DNA of 64,000 nucleotides from Pseudomonadota bacterium (GCA_021801255.1 JAJYYH010000015.1:23467-87466); one strand, 5' to 3'; numbered from the stretch's first letter, positions 8,882 through 19,779 are shown. The notes: generated by a model from the sequence alone, not told the origin. Made by a program: numbers and translations.

Positions 8882-9700
8882 ATGGAGGGTCTCTTCCGTC
8901 ACATCGCGCTCTGCAACAACGCCCACCTGCCCGGCGCACGGCGGCGCTTCCTGCTCGGCGCGCGGCATGTCGGCTGGATCATGCCCGACCTCGCTCACCG
9001 GCTCCTGGCGTTTCCCGCGATCCGCGAAACGCCCGAGGGTATCGTACTCGCCACGCCCGAAGCCCTGCCAGCTATCGCCGCCGCTCTCGCCGCAAGCGGG
9101 CATTTCGCCTGGCGCGGCGAGGCGTTCGATGTGCGCGCCGCGCCGGGCGGACCGCCGCAGGCCCGCATCGATCGCGGTGCCCTGCCGCTGTTCGGCATGA
9201 TCGCCGAGGGCGTGCATGTCAACGGGCTGGTGCGGCGCGGGCGCGATATTTTCCTCTGGGTCGCACGCCGCTCGGCCGACCGCCCGCTCGATCCCGGCAA
9301 GCTCGACCATCTGGTGGCGGGCGGGATTCCCGCCGGGCTCGGCGCCAGAGAAACCCTGATCAAGGAAGCCGCCGAGGAAGCCGCGATCCCGCCCGAACTC
9401 GCCCGTCGCGCGCTGCCCGTCGCCACCATCGACTACGCCATGGAACGCCCCGAGGGGCTGCGCCGTGACCGGCTGCACTGCTTCGACCTCGAACTCCCGG
9501 AAAATTTCCGCCCGCGCGCCGCCGACGGCGAGGCCGCCGGCTTCGACCTCATCCCGCTCGCCGCGGTGCTGGAAATGGTGGCCACCAGCGATGCCTTCAA
9601 ATTCAACGTCAACCTGGTGCTGATCGACCTCTTCCTGCGCACCGGCCTGATCCCCGCCAACCCCCGCCTCCGCGCCGCGCTCAGCGCCGGCAAGGTTTAA
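8882..9700 (+). CDS. Nudix hydrolase with N-terminal DUF4743-type domain
   Basis: A 272-residue protein, starting MEGLFRHIALCNNAHLPG as in the DUF4743 group of Nudix proteins related to the C-terminal half of eukaryotic thiamine pyrophosphokinase-linked enzymes. The Nudix box (about residues 140-165) is degenerate: the core REUxEExGU reads KEAAEEAAI, so Arg is Lys and the Gly is Ala, although both metal-binding Glu pairs remain. Nucleotide diphosphate hydrolysis is therefore likely but not certain. The frame is open upstream to 8639, overlapping the exporter gene, but similarity to the family begins at 8882. The stop codon TAA merges with the repeat element that follows. Confidence 0.8.
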   Translation: MEGLFRHIALCNNAHLPGARRRFLLGARHVGWIMPDLAHRLLAFPAIRETPEGIVLATPEALPAIAAALAASGHFAWRGEAFDVRAAPGGPPQARIDRGALPLFGMIAEGVHVNGLVRRGRDIFLWVARRSADRPLDPGKLDHLVAGGIPAGLGARETLIKEAAEEAAIPPELARRALPVATIDYAMERPEGLRRDRLHCFDLELPENFRPRAADGEAAGFDLIPLAAVLEMVATSDAFKFNVNLVLIDLFLRTGLIPANPRLRAALSAGKV

Positions 9701-9810
9701 GGCAAGGGGCGCCGCCCCTCGACCCCGCCAGGGACAGAACTCCCTGGACCGAGGGGAGGGGGTCTGGGACCAATGACCCCAGCGGGTCGAGGGCAGAGCC
9801 CTCGCCTTAA
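9697..9810. repeat. Multi-hairpin intergenic repeat, copy A
   Basis: A GC-rich block between two convergent genes, built of nested inverted pairs (AGGGGCG/CGCCCCT, CCAGGGA/TCCCTGG, GGGTC pairs). It is flanked by TTAAGGC and GCCTTAA, and these flanks supply the stop codons of both neighbouring genes. It is related to copies at 28921, 34889, 50448 and 55588 and probably acts as a bidirectional terminator. Confidence 0.75.
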
Positions 9811-10241
9811 ACTTCCGGTTGGGCGGCGGTGGCGATGGCGATTTCCTGTGGCTCGCTCGGCTGATCGCCGGTGCCTGGCGCGGGCTCGCCGTCCTCGGTA
9901 TCGAGGTCGAAGGTCCGGCGTGGCGGCAGCTGGCCGTTCTGCTGCTGTTGCGCCTGGGTCATCGCGTTGAGGATGCGAAAGTAGTGTTCAGCGTATTGAA
10001 AATAACTCTCGGCCATCACCCGGTCGCCGGAGCTGGTCGCGTCGCGGCCGAGCTGGAGGTATTTCTCGTAAAGTTGCTGCGACGTGCCGCGCAGGCGAAG
10101 ATCGGGGCCGTTGCTGTCGAACACGTGGTTACGATTGAGCGGCACGCCGCCCTGGTGGTGGCGGATGGTACCTCCCCCGCTCGCGCCATTGCCGCGATGG
10201 TTGCGCCCGCGCATTCGTTTGATATTCATGTTGATCGTCAT
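9807..10241 (-). CDS. DUF4167 domain protein
   Basis: A 144-residue protein of the alphaproteobacterial DUF4167 family. The hallmark N-terminus is basic (NIKRMRGRN), followed by the domain core with VFDSNGPDLRLRGTSQQLY, EKYLQLGRDA, and YFQYAEHYFRIL, then a Gln-rich and acidic low-complexity tail. I start it at 10241, where AGGAA precedes the ATG; an upstream ATG at 10325 adds a non-conserved basic stretch. In this lineage the gene commonly sits close to prmC, as here. The function is not established; the basic RGRN start suggests nucleic-acid contact, which is inference. Confidence 0.88.
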   Translation of the reverse strand: MTINMNIKRMRGRNHRGNGASGGGTIRHHQGGVPLNRNHVFDSNGPDLRLRGTSQQLYEKYLQLGRDATSSGDRVMAESYFQYAEHYFRILNAMTQAQQQQNGQLPPRRTFDLDTEDGEPAPGTGDQPSEPQEIAIATAAQPEV

Positions 10242-10487
10242 GCTTTCCTGTTCGCAGCCCCGGCCCGCCGGGCGAACGGCACTTCGCCGCCGTTTCCGGA
10301 GCCTCGGGAAAAGTTCTATCGACATGGCTTCCGCCCCGCCCCCACGCCCCGGCCAGTTGATTCGGTCTCAACCGTCGGCCTTCGGCATGGACAAGAGCCA
10401 ACCTTCCAGGTCGGCCCCGCGACGCCGCGAGACCCTAGCCGCAAGCCGCCGGTTCGCCAATAGATTTTTCGTCGTCGGTACTATTTT

Positions 10488-11375
10488 TTATAGCCGCTGC
10501 GGCATCGTTGCCACAGCGACGGTGCCGGGCGCGCCGGCAGCGCCAAGCACCAGGGCGCGGGGAATGCCGGCGAGATCAGGCCGCGCCGTGATGGCGCAAA
10601 GCCCGGCCGCGTCGGCGAGCCCGGAGACCGCCGATAACTGCCCCTGGCCGAGTTCAAGAACGGCAACCCCCGCCGGGGCGAGAAGGGCAGGCAACGCCGC
10701 GAGCACGGCGCGATAGGCGGCCAGCCCATCGGCGCCGCCATCGAGGGCGAGGGGAGGGTCAAACCGCGCGACTTCGGGCTCCAACGTGGCGATTTCGGCG
10801 CTGGCGATATAGGGCGGGTTGCACAGCACGAGATCGAACCGGCCGGCGATCGCCGTGCCCCAATCAGCGCAGAGGAACGCCGCCCGCCCAGCCAAGCCAA
10901 GTGCCGCGGCATTGCGCGCGGCGCAGCGGCAGGCGCTTGCGGCGCGGTCGACGCCGAGGCCGAAAGCGGCGGGGAATTCGCGCAAGGCGGCAAGCAGCAG
11001 GCAGCCTGAACCGGTGCCGAGATCGAGCACGCGGGTGACCTCGACGCGGCGCGGAAGAACAGCGAGGCTGGCCTCGATCACGGTCTCGGAATCGGGGCGT
11101 GGGATCAGGGTGGCCGGCGCGAGAGCGAGAGAAAAGCCCCAGAACTCCCGCCGGCCGAGGATCCGCGCCAGCGGCTCGCGCGCGCGGCGGCGGGCCAGGA
11201 GAGCGGCAAGGGCCGGCGCCGTAACCGGCTCATCGCGCCGCCGCAGCAGGGTTTCCTGATCACAACCGAGCGCGTGGGCCAGCAGGAGCCGCGCCTCAAG
11301 CCGCGCGGCCTCGATCCCCGCTTCGGCGAGCCGCGCGGCGGTTGCGGCGAGCTGGGCCGAAACTGTGGCCGTCAA
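10488..11375 (-). CDS. prmC: Peptide chain release factor N5-glutamine methyltransferase
   Basis: A 295-residue SAM-dependent enzyme that methylates the GGQ glutamine of release factors RF1 and RF2 in the cytoplasm. The N-terminal helical domain is followed by the SAM-binding motif LDLGTGSGC (about residue 116) and the diagnostic NPPY motif (about 184), embedded in LVLCNPPYIASAE. The start is a TTG at 11375 that overlaps the stop of the upstream small gene by 4 bases, which implies translational coupling. prfA is not next to it in this window, unlike in many bacteria. The C-terminus runs about ten residues past the usual end. Confidence 0.93.
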   Translation of the reverse strand: MTATVSAQLAATAARLAEAGIEAARLEARLLLAHALGCDQETLLRRRDEPVTAPALAALLARRRAREPLARILGRREFWGFSLALAPATLIPRPDSETVIEASLAVLPRRVEVTRVLDLGTGSGCLLLAALREFPAAFGLGVDRAASACRCAARNAAALGLAGRAAFLCADWGTAIAGRFDLVLCNPPYIASAEIATLEPEVARFDPPLALDGGADGLAAYRAVLAALPALLAPAGVAVLELGQGQLSAVSGLADAAGLCAITARPDLAGIPRALVLGAAGAPGTVAVATMPQRL

Positions 11376-11680
11376 TTTCCGCCATTGCTTGAGGCTTTGC
11401 CAGGGGCGAGCTTTTCCTGGATTTTATTACCCCACTCGTCGAGCTTGTCGCCCGTCTTGTGCGCCGCCTTGTCGAGCGCCGCGCCGGTCTTGCCGGCGGC
11501 CTTGCCGACCGCCTCGGCCGCGTCGTTGCCCCATTGGTCGAGTTTTTGTCCCGCCCGCTGCATCACCCCCTCATCGGCGCGCCCGGCGAGCGGCGCCAGG
11601 GCGATCGCCAGCGACGCCAGGAGCGCGCGCGAAGCGCGGCCTCTCCGCAGCGCGAAACGGTTGGTCTCAGCCCAAGTCAT
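11372..11680 (-). CDS. Small exported amphipathic helical protein
   Basis: A 102-residue protein with a signal peptide (RALLASLAIALAPLAGRA, about residues 18-35) and a mature part made of repeated amphipathic helix units with the pattern Lys-Leu-Asp-xx-Gly/Asn (KLDQWGNDAAE, ALDKAAHKTGDKLDEWGNK). This resembles apolipophorin- or YtxH-like helical periplasmic proteins. Its stop codon overlaps the TTG start of prmC in a TTGA tetranucleotide, and it begins 14 bases after the polysaccharide ABC ATPase gene. Function unknown; periplasmic location inferred from the signal peptide. Confidence 0.65.
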   Translation of the reverse strand: MTWAETNRFALRRGRASRALLASLAIALAPLAGRADEGVMQRAGQKLDQWGNDAAEAVGKAAGKTGAALDKAAHKTGDKLDEWGNKIQEKLAPGKASSNGGN

Positions 11681-11693
11681 CGCTAAAATCTCC

Positions 11694-12500
11694 TCACTCC
11701 GCCAGCTTCGCGGCCGGCTCGCTCCGCCCCCCGACCCGGGCCCTTCTTGCGGCCTCGGTCAGGGAGAGATAATGCGCGAGCACGGCATCCGGCGCGCCAT
11801 CCTGCATGACGCGCCCCTGTTCGAGCCAGATCACGCGGGAGCACCATTCCGCCACGACATCGTGAAGATGGCTCGACAACACAAGTATGTCAGCGCCCCG
11901 CACGAGGGTTTCAAGACGGCCCCGCGCCTTGTCCATGAAATTGGCGTCGCCCGCAAGAAACCACTCATCCATCAGCAGCACTTCGGGATGGATGGCGGTG
12001 GCGAGCGCGAAGCCGAGCCGCACCACCATACCGGAGCTGTAGGTGCGGAGCGGCAGGTCGATGAATTCGTCAAGTTCGGCGAATTCCCGCACATCTTCCT
12101 CCATGCGGCGGATGGCGGCGCGGTTGAGGCCGGCATAGAGGCCGCGCAGCGCGATATTCTCGCGCCCGGTAAGTTCGGGGTTCATGCCGAGATTGGGATC
12201 GAGCAGGGCATTGAGACTGCCCTCGACGCGCACCGCGCCCCGCACCGGCTCATAGATGCCGGCCAGCGTGCGCAAAAGCGTCGTCTTGCCGGCGCCGTTG
12301 CGTCCGACGAGGCCGAGCCGGTCGCCGGGGCCGAGCTGGAAGGAAACATCGCGCAGCCCCTGCACCACCACCCGGCGATGTGCGTCCTTGCCAATGCGCC
12401 CGCCCGAGGCGGCGGCGAAAACCGCCCGCTTCAGGCTGCGCGCGCTGCCGTGATAGAGCGGAAAATCGACCGAGACATGATCCGCGATGATCGTCGCCAT
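11694..12500 (-). CDS. Polysaccharide/polyol-phosphate export ABC ATPase (KpsT/Wzt/TagH type)
   Basis: A 268-residue ATPase that powers export of a lipid-linked polysaccharide. Walker A is GRNGAGKTTLL (about 65-75); the switch region has NPELTGRENI; the signature is SSGMVVRLGFALA and Walker B is EVLLMDEWFLAGD. The N-terminal HVSVDFPLYHGSARSLK is typical of the KpsT/RfbE group. It lacks the extra C-terminal carbohydrate-binding domain of long Wzt proteins. Its partner permease gene is just upstream, separated by a 105-base repeat element rather than the usual short gap. No glycosyltransferases are adjacent, so the exported polymer is unknown. Confidence 0.9.
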   Translation of the reverse strand: MATIIADHVSVDFPLYHGSARSLKRAVFAAASGGRIGKDAHRRVVVQGLRDVSFQLGPGDRLGLVGRNGAGKTTLLRTLAGIYEPVRGAVRVEGSLNALLDPNLGMNPELTGRENIALRGLYAGLNRAAIRRMEEDVREFAELDEFIDLPLRTYSSGMVVRLGFALATAIHPEVLLMDEWFLAGDANFMDKARGRLETLVRGADILVLSSHLHDVVAEWCSRVIWLEQGRVMQDGAPDAVLAHYLSLTEAARRARVGGRSEPAAKLAE

Positions 12501-12503
12501 GGC

Positions 12504-12608
12504 CTCAGAGCCTGAAAATCAATCGAACTTGAAAACGAATACCCTCTGGAAACATTGCTTTTTCCGATCAATTCCGGGGCACGAGGGCATTCTTTTTCAA
12601 ACTCTCAG
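12504..12608 (-). repeat. 105-base dispersed palindromic element, copy 1
   Basis: Read on the minus strand it begins CTGAGAGTTTGAAAAAGAA and ends near TTTTCAGGCTCTGAG. Near-perfect internal arms (GAAAAAGAATGCCCTC against a mirror ending GGTATTCGTTTTC) make a long hairpin. It is about 88 percent identical to 46771-46875, with the same length and opposite orientation. Its edge provides the TGA stop of the permease gene, and it fills the spacer between the two ABC genes. Confidence 0.85.
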
Positions 12609-13489
12609 ACCCAGAACGCGAGACGCGCGCGCACGCGGGCGAAGAAGACCCAGGAGAGCCCGATCAGCGCCGCCGAATAGGCGCCGGCCGAAAGCCAGAT
12701 CGTCGCATCCGGCAGGCCGCCGAGCAGCGGCGCGCGCACCAGTTCGAGCAGTGAGTAGAAGGGATTGAAGGGCAGCCACTCGGCGCCGTGGTGGATCAGT
12801 TCGGGCCGCCAGATCACCGGGCTGACGAAAAACGCGATCTGCATGACGCTGCCCATGATCGGCGGGATGTCGCGAAACCGGGCGCAAATTGCCGCCAGCG
12901 TCATGGTGAGTGCCAGGGAATCGACCAGCCAGAGCGCGAAGCCAGGCAGCGCCAACAGCCCCACCCGCCCCGGCCAGGCGGCGAAGAGCGCGAAAACCAC
13001 GACGATCACGACAATATTATGGCCAAGCACGATGACATTGCGCAGCACGATGCGCGCCGCATAGAGGCTGAACGGCATACGGACGGCGCGGATCATCGCC
13101 TCGTTTTGCGTGAGACCGAGGCAGGCCTCGGCGACCAGCGTCTGGAGATAGCTCCAGAGCACCAGCGAGAGCGCAAGGAAGGGGAGATAGTCGCGCAAGA
13201 CCATGTGGAACAGCGCCGCGTAGAGAAAGCCGAGTGCCGCCACCATCACCGCGGTCGAGAGGGTGAGCCAGAGCGGGCCGAGCATCGAGCCGCGATAGCG
13301 TCCCTTGACGTCGAGCCAGGCCAGCGTGGTGCCGAGCCGCCAGAGGCGCGCCGCCTCGGCGAGATCGGCGACGGCCTGGCGCTGGCGGGCGCGAAGGCCG
13401 CCTCCGGCGGTGAGATCGAGCGCGCCGCGCGCGCCCTCAAGGCGGAGTGAGGGCGGCGCGGCCGGGCTGCGGGGTACGATTTCGTTCAT
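12605..13489 (-). CDS. Polysaccharide export ABC permease (KpsM/Wzm/TagG type)
   Basis: A 294-residue inner-membrane protein with six predicted membrane helices and the ABC-2 polysaccharide-export pattern: WLDVKGRYRGSMLGPLWLTL before TM1, then FLSLVLWSYLQ-like and NEAMIRAVRMPFSLY segments, and the conserved end with SPVIWRPELI and NPFYSLLELVRAPLLG. It forms the channel for the ATPase encoded downstream. The final stop codon TGA lies inside the 105-base repeat. The first 45 residues form a cytoplasmic extension longer than in KpsM. Confidence 0.9.
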   Translation of the reverse strand: MNEIVPRSPAAPPSLRLEGARGALDLTAGGGLRARQRQAVADLAEAARLWRLGTTLAWLDVKGRYRGSMLGPLWLTLSTAVMVAALGFLYAALFHMVLRDYLPFLALSLVLWSYLQTLVAEACLGLTQNEAMIRAVRMPFSLYAARIVLRNVIVLGHNIVVIVVVFALFAAWPGRVGLLALPGFALWLVDSLALTMTLAAICARFRDIPPIMGSVMQIAFFVSPVIWRPELIHHGAEWLPFNPFYSLLELVRAPLLGGLPDATIWLSAGAYSAALIGLSWVFFARVRARLAFWV

Positions 13490-13554
13490 CCCCGGCCGGC
13501 TTAGCCGAGCCCGGCGGGTTCCGCAACCGAACGTCCCCGCCAGCCGTTCCCCCT

Positions 13555-14055
13555 CTAGGCCTGGATCGGGGCGAGCCGGGTGCGCTCGCCGCGGATGATG
13601 GCGACGCGTTGGCCGGGACGGAAATTGTTCTCGTTGGTCTGGACCACGGAAATCGTCGTCCCGTCATCCTGGCGGATGATGAACTCGATCGCATCGCCCC
13701 TGTTGAGCGAGCTTTCGGCGACATTGCCGGCGAGCCCGCCGAGCAACGCGCCACCGATGGCGCCCAGGATATTGCCGCGGAAACTGTTGCCGCCGATGAA
13801 ACTGCCGGCCACGCCCCCGAGCGCCGCGCCGCCGAAGGTGCCGACATCGCTGCTGCCGCCTTGGACGACGACATTGCGCATCGAGACGATGGTGCCATAG
13901 GTGACGCTGGCGGTGCGGCCGACGCCCATGCCGCTATAAGTGCTGTTGGCCGGCGTGCCGGTGCAGGCGGAAAGCACCAGGGGCGCGAGCACGACCAGCG
14001 CCGCCGCCAGCACGCGCCAGGGAAGCGATCGGGGAGGAAAGACGAATGCGCGCAT
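13555..14055 (-). CDS. Glycine-zipper outer-membrane lipoprotein (SlyB/Pcp-like)
   Basis: A 166-residue lipoprotein: basic start, hydrophobic segment, then lipobox Leu-Ser-Ala-Cys (Cys at about residue 31). The mature part holds a glycine-zipper 2TM domain (GGAALGGVAGSFIGGNSF and GAIGGALLGGLAGN, about residues 74-112), followed by a beta-rich tail with RPGQRVAIIRGERTRL. The family stabilises the outer membrane and is often stress-induced. It stands alone, transcribed away from the lytic transglycosylase gene across a roughly 250-base divergent spacer. Confidence 0.87.
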   Translation of the reverse strand: MRAFVFPPRSLPWRVLAAALVVLAPLVLSACTGTPANSTYSGMGVGRTASVTYGTIVSMRNVVVQGGSSDVGTFGGAALGGVAGSFIGGNSFRGNILGAIGGALLGGLAGNVAESSLNRGDAIEFIIRQDDGTTISVVQTNENNFRPGQRVAIIRGERTRLAPIQA

Positions 14056-14305
14056 GAAATCCGCACTCCTGTTGCGAGGTTCGAGATAGATATCCCGGCG
14101 CCGCTCGTCCAGAGCGGCCGGGCGGACAATTCACGGCCCCAGGGCAGTGAGGCGACGAAGTTTCTTGCGCCGGGAGAGAGCTTTGGTCTAAGGGTTTAGA
14201 GCTTGTTTCTCATCAAACTTGTCAGCGCGCCGTAGAGGCAGGGCGCGGGCAGGTTTTCCGGTCGCTGGCTTGGGCGGTCGCAGAGCGCGGGGGGGTTGCG
14301 CGCGC
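14056..14305. other. Divergent spacer between lipoprotein and transglycosylase genes
   Basis: About 250 bases without a supported gene. It must hold promoters for both divergent genes, but I cannot point to convincing -35/-10 pairs. A short inverted pair CCGGCGCCG / CGGCCGGGC lies near 14095-14125. Confidence 0.35.
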
Positions 14306-15430
14306 ATGGCAGTGTCTGGTTTCTGGCGGCGGTTTTGTCGTTGCATGCTGGTGCTGGCACCCGTGGCTCTCGCGGCCTGCGCCGGCCATCCGACGACCAG
14401 TGCGCGGCAGGAAGCGGCGCGGTATGCCGCCGAGGCGCGGCGTTCCTACCCGGCGCCGGGCCCGCCGGGCGACCCGTGGGGACCCTATATCACCGAGGCC
14501 TCGCAGCGTTTCGACGTGCCCGATGTCTGGGTGCGCTCGGTCATGCGCGTCGAGTCTGGCGGGCATGAATTCCTCGGCGGCCAGCCCATCACCTCGTCGG
14601 CCGGGGCGATGGGGCTGATGCAGGTGATGCCCATGACCTACGAGACGATGCGCGCCCGCTACGGTCTCGGCGCCGACCCCTATGATCCGCACAACAACAT
14701 CCTCGCCGGCACCGCCTATTTGCGCGAGATGTACGATTTCTATGGCACGCCGGCCTTCCTCGCCGCCTATAATGCGGGGCCGCGCCGGCTCGATGACTAT
14801 CTCGCCGGACGCGGCGCGCTTCCCGACGAAACCCGGCGCTATGTGGCGATGATCGCGCCGGCCATCGCCGGCACTTGGCCCAATAACCGCTCTCCGGCCG
14901 AGCAGCTCGCCTATAACCGTATTCCCGATGCCATCCCGCCGGGCCGGCGCGGCAGCAGCTCACGCCTTTTTGCTTGGACACCGCCGGCAAGCCCCGTGCC
15001 ACCCCCGGCCGGGTCAGGTGGGCACTCGCTGCTGGCGGCGAACGCCGCCCTGCCCACCCCACCGCCGCCCGCCCGGTCGCTGCTCGCCTCGTCACGTGCC
15101 GCGAGCAGCGGCGCGAGCGGATTTCATCTGATCTCGGAGGCCAACGCCGCCCCGCTCCCCGAGCGCGCCGGCCCCGCCACCGGCGACTGGGCGATCCAGG
15201 TCGGCGCCTTCGCCGATCCCGAGCAGGCGCGCGCGGCGGCGCACGCGGCGCGCATCGCCACCCATCTCGCCGCCGGCCAGCCGGTGGTGGGCACCGTCCA
15301 TCAGGCGCGCCTCGTGCTCTATCGCGCCCGGCTCACCGGCCTCTCGCGGGCAAGCGCGATCGAAGCCTGCGAGCGCCTCGCGCACGGCAACACGCGCTGC
15401 ATCGTGCTCTCACCGGATGCGCAATTGTGA
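14306..15430 (+). CDS. Lytic transglycosylase lipoprotein with C-terminal SPOR domain
   Basis: A 374-residue envelope enzyme that cleaves glycan strands of peptidoglycan. The start at 14306 has a G-run ribosome site and gives a lipoprotein signal with lipobox LAAC (Cys near residue 25). The SLT domain (about residues 55-175) shows the catalytic Glu in MRVESGG, then GLMQVMP and AAYNAGPRRLD. A Pro/Ser/Ala linker follows, and residues about 300-374 form a SPOR domain (DWAIQVGAFADPEQARAAA), which in this family binds denuded glycan at division sites. Upstream frame is open to 14219 but without a ribosome site. Function well supported. Confidence 0.88.
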   Translation: MAVSGFWRRFCRCMLVLAPVALAACAGHPTTSARQEAARYAAEARRSYPAPGPPGDPWGPYITEASQRFDVPDVWVRSVMRVESGGHEFLGGQPITSSAGAMGLMQVMPMTYETMRARYGLGADPYDPHNNILAGTAYLREMYDFYGTPAFLAAYNAGPRRLDDYLAGRGALPDETRRYVAMIAPAIAGTWPNNRSPAEQLAYNRIPDAIPPGRRGSSSRLFAWTPPASPVPPPAGSGGHSLLAANAALPTPPPPARSLLASSRAASSGASGFHLISEANAAPLPERAGPATGDWAIQVGAFADPEQARAAAHAARIATHLAAGQPVVGTVHQARLVLYRARLTGLSRASAIEACERLAHGNTRCIVLSPDAQL

Positions 15431-15528
15431 TCGGCCCCGCCCCGCCCGACCCTGAACCGTCACGTGCGCGCCCGGAGCGGGGGGTGTAGAGAGCGTTCCG
15501 CCCGCCAACAGCCGCCGGATTTCCCGCG

Positions 15529-16464
15529 ATGCCGCTCCTCCCTCCGATTCCCCGCCGCCATCTGTTCACCGCCTCGGCCGCAGCACTCTTGCCCGCCGTC
15601 CCGGCGCGGGCCGCAGCACCGGGGCTGCCCTTCCTCCTGGTCGGTGATTGGGGGCGGCGCGGGGAGGATCATCAGTCCGAGGTCGCCCGCGCGATGGCGG
15701 GCACGGCGAGCGCGATCGGCAGCCGCTTCGTGATTTCGGTCGGGGATAATTTCTATGAAGACGGGGTGCGCGGGCTGCGCGATCGGCACTGGCGGGAATC
15801 GTTCGAGGATGTCTATGCCGCGCCCGCGCTCCAGACGCCGTGGCATGTCATTCTCGGCAATCACGATTATCGCGGCAATGTCGAGGCGCAGATCGCCTAT
15901 TCCGAGGAGAGCCGGCGCTGGAACATGCCCGCCCGCTATTTCACGCGAAGCGAGACACTCGGCGATGGCGGCGAGGCGGAATTTTTCTTCCTCGACACCT
16001 CGCCCTTCATCCGCGCCTATCGCGGCTCACGCACCCGCATCGATGATCAGGATCCGGCCGCCCAGCTCGCCTGGCTCGACGCCGCGCTAGGGCGTTCGCG
16101 GGCGGGGTGGAAAATCGTCATCGGCCATCATCCGCTCTATACCGCGCTCGGCGGGCCGGGCCATGACAAGCCCGATCTGATCGAGCCCATCGAGCCGATC
16201 CTGCGGCGCCATCGCGTGCCGATCTATATCAATGGCCACGATCATTCGATGCAGTATGTCGAGATGAACGGCATCGCCTATGTCACCTCGGGAGCGGGTT
16301 CGGCGACCTATGAGACCGGGCCAGCGCGGCGCTGGGGATTTGCCAGCGGCGCGCACGGATTTCTCGCGGCCGAACTTGATCCAGACACGCTGGCGCTTGC
16401 CTTCATCGCCGAGGACGGCAAGACCCTATTTTCCCGCAGCGTGCCGCGGAGCGGGGGGTTCTGA
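15529..16464 (+). CDS. Exported purple acid phosphatase-like metallophosphatase
   Basis: A 311-residue enzyme with a Tat-like signal (Arg-Arg near residue 10, hydrophobic stretch, cut near Ala-Arg-Ala). All metal-ligand blocks of the calcineurin-like/type 5 acid phosphatase fold are present in order: GDWG, GDNFYEDGV, LGNHDYRGN, GHHPLY, and NGHDHSMQ. The Tyr of GDNFY is the residue that gives purple phosphatases their colour. It should remove phosphate from organic esters outside the cytoplasm. It begins 98 bases after the transglycosylase gene, so it may be read from the same or its own promoter. Substrate not known. Confidence 0.86.
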   Translation: MPLLPPIPRRHLFTASAAALLPAVPARAAAPGLPFLLVGDWGRRGEDHQSEVARAMAGTASAIGSRFVISVGDNFYEDGVRGLRDRHWRESFEDVYAAPALQTPWHVILGNHDYRGNVEAQIAYSEESRRWNMPARYFTRSETLGDGGEAEFFFLDTSPFIRAYRGSRTRIDDQDPAAQLAWLDAALGRSRAGWKIVIGHHPLYTALGGPGHDKPDLIEPIEPILRRHRVPIYINGHDHSMQYVEMNGIAYVTSGAGSATYETGPARRWGFASGAHGFLAAELDPDTLALAFIAEDGKTLFSRSVPRSGGF

Positions 16465-16518
16465 TTTTTTCGCGGGCAGGCGGGTTTTTTGACCAAACCC
16501 CCGGCATTGGAGCAAAAT

Positions 16519-18966
<2,448 letters not shown>

Positions 18967-18977
<11 letters not shown>

Positions 18978-19087
18978 CCGCGCCGCTCAACGCGGCGCTG
19001 GGGCATCCATTGACCGCGCCACTCAACGCGGCGCTGGGGCATCCATTGACCGCGCCGCTCAAATCGGCGCTGGGGGGCATCCACTGA
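18967..19087. repeat. 36-base tandem hairpin repeats between lepB and rnc
   Basis: Three units beginning GCATCCATTGACCGC start at 18967, 19003 and 19039, with a partial fourth at 19077. Each unit holds a stem GCGCCGC-TCAAC-GCGGCGC (second and third units carry one and two changes). The first unit contains the lepB stop codon, so every unit repeats the sequence Ile-His-stop in that frame. Confidence 0.9.
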
Positions 19088-19095
19088 GCGCCGGG

Positions 19096-19779
19096 ATGGT
19101 GGACGGGCTGGAAGCGGCGGAGGTGATTCTCGGCCATCATTTCACCCGCCCCGCGCTGCTGCGCGAGGCGCTGACGCATCGCTCGGCGCTTTCCGGGCGG
19201 CATCGCCGCGCCTCCAATGAACGGCTGGAATTCGTGGGCGACCGGGTGCTCGGCCTGGTGATGGCGGAATGGCTCGCCGAGCGCTTCCCCGACGAGCAGG
19301 AAGGCGCGCTCGGCCGCCGCCTCGCTTATCTCGTCTCGCAGCCGGTGCTGGCCGAAATCGCAACCGCCTTGGCGCTCCCCGCCGCCCTCGCCATTGCCCC
19401 CGGCGAGGCGCGAGCGGGAGTGCGCAAGCGCGCCAGCGTGCTCGCCGATGCCATGGAAGCGGCGATCGGCGCGCTCTATCTCGATGCCGGTCTCGCCGCC
19501 GCCCGCGCTTTCGTCCGCCGCGCCTTCGAGGCCGCTATGACAGCGCAGGCCGAGCCGCCCAAGGATGCCAAGACCGCCTTGCAGGAATGGGCGCAGGGCC
19601 ACGGCTTGGCGCTGCCGCTCTATGAGGTCACGATGCGCGAGGGACCGCCGCACGCGCCGGTTTTCGCGGTGCGGGTGAGCGTCGGCGGGCGGAGCGGGGT
19701 CGGTCGCGCCGGCACCAAGCAGGCCGCCGAGCAGGCGGCGGCGGCGGATCTGCTGCGCCAGATCGGGGCCACGCCATGA
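19096..19779 (+). CDS. rnc: Ribonuclease III
   Basis: A 227-residue double-strand RNA endonuclease. The signature NERLEFVGDRVLGLV (about residues 36-50) carries the catalytic Glu and Asp; the second acidic site is in ADAMEAAIGALYLDAG. The C-terminal dsRNA-binding domain has DAKTALQEWAQGHG and ends with GTKQAAEQAAAADLL. It matures rRNA and cuts structured leaders. The gene starts just after the hairpin repeats, and its stop overlaps the era start by ATGA, so rnc and era are translationally coupled. Confidence 0.95.
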   Translation: MVDGLEAAEVILGHHFTRPALLREALTHRSALSGRHRRASNERLEFVGDRVLGLVMAEWLAERFPDEQEGALGRRLAYLVSQPVLAEIATALALPAALAIAPGEARAGVRKRASVLADAMEAAIGALYLDAGLAAARAFVRRAFEAAMTAQAEPPKDAKTALQEWAQGHGLALPLYEVTMREGPPHAPVFAVRVSVGGRSGVGRAGTKQAAEQAAAADLLRQIGATP

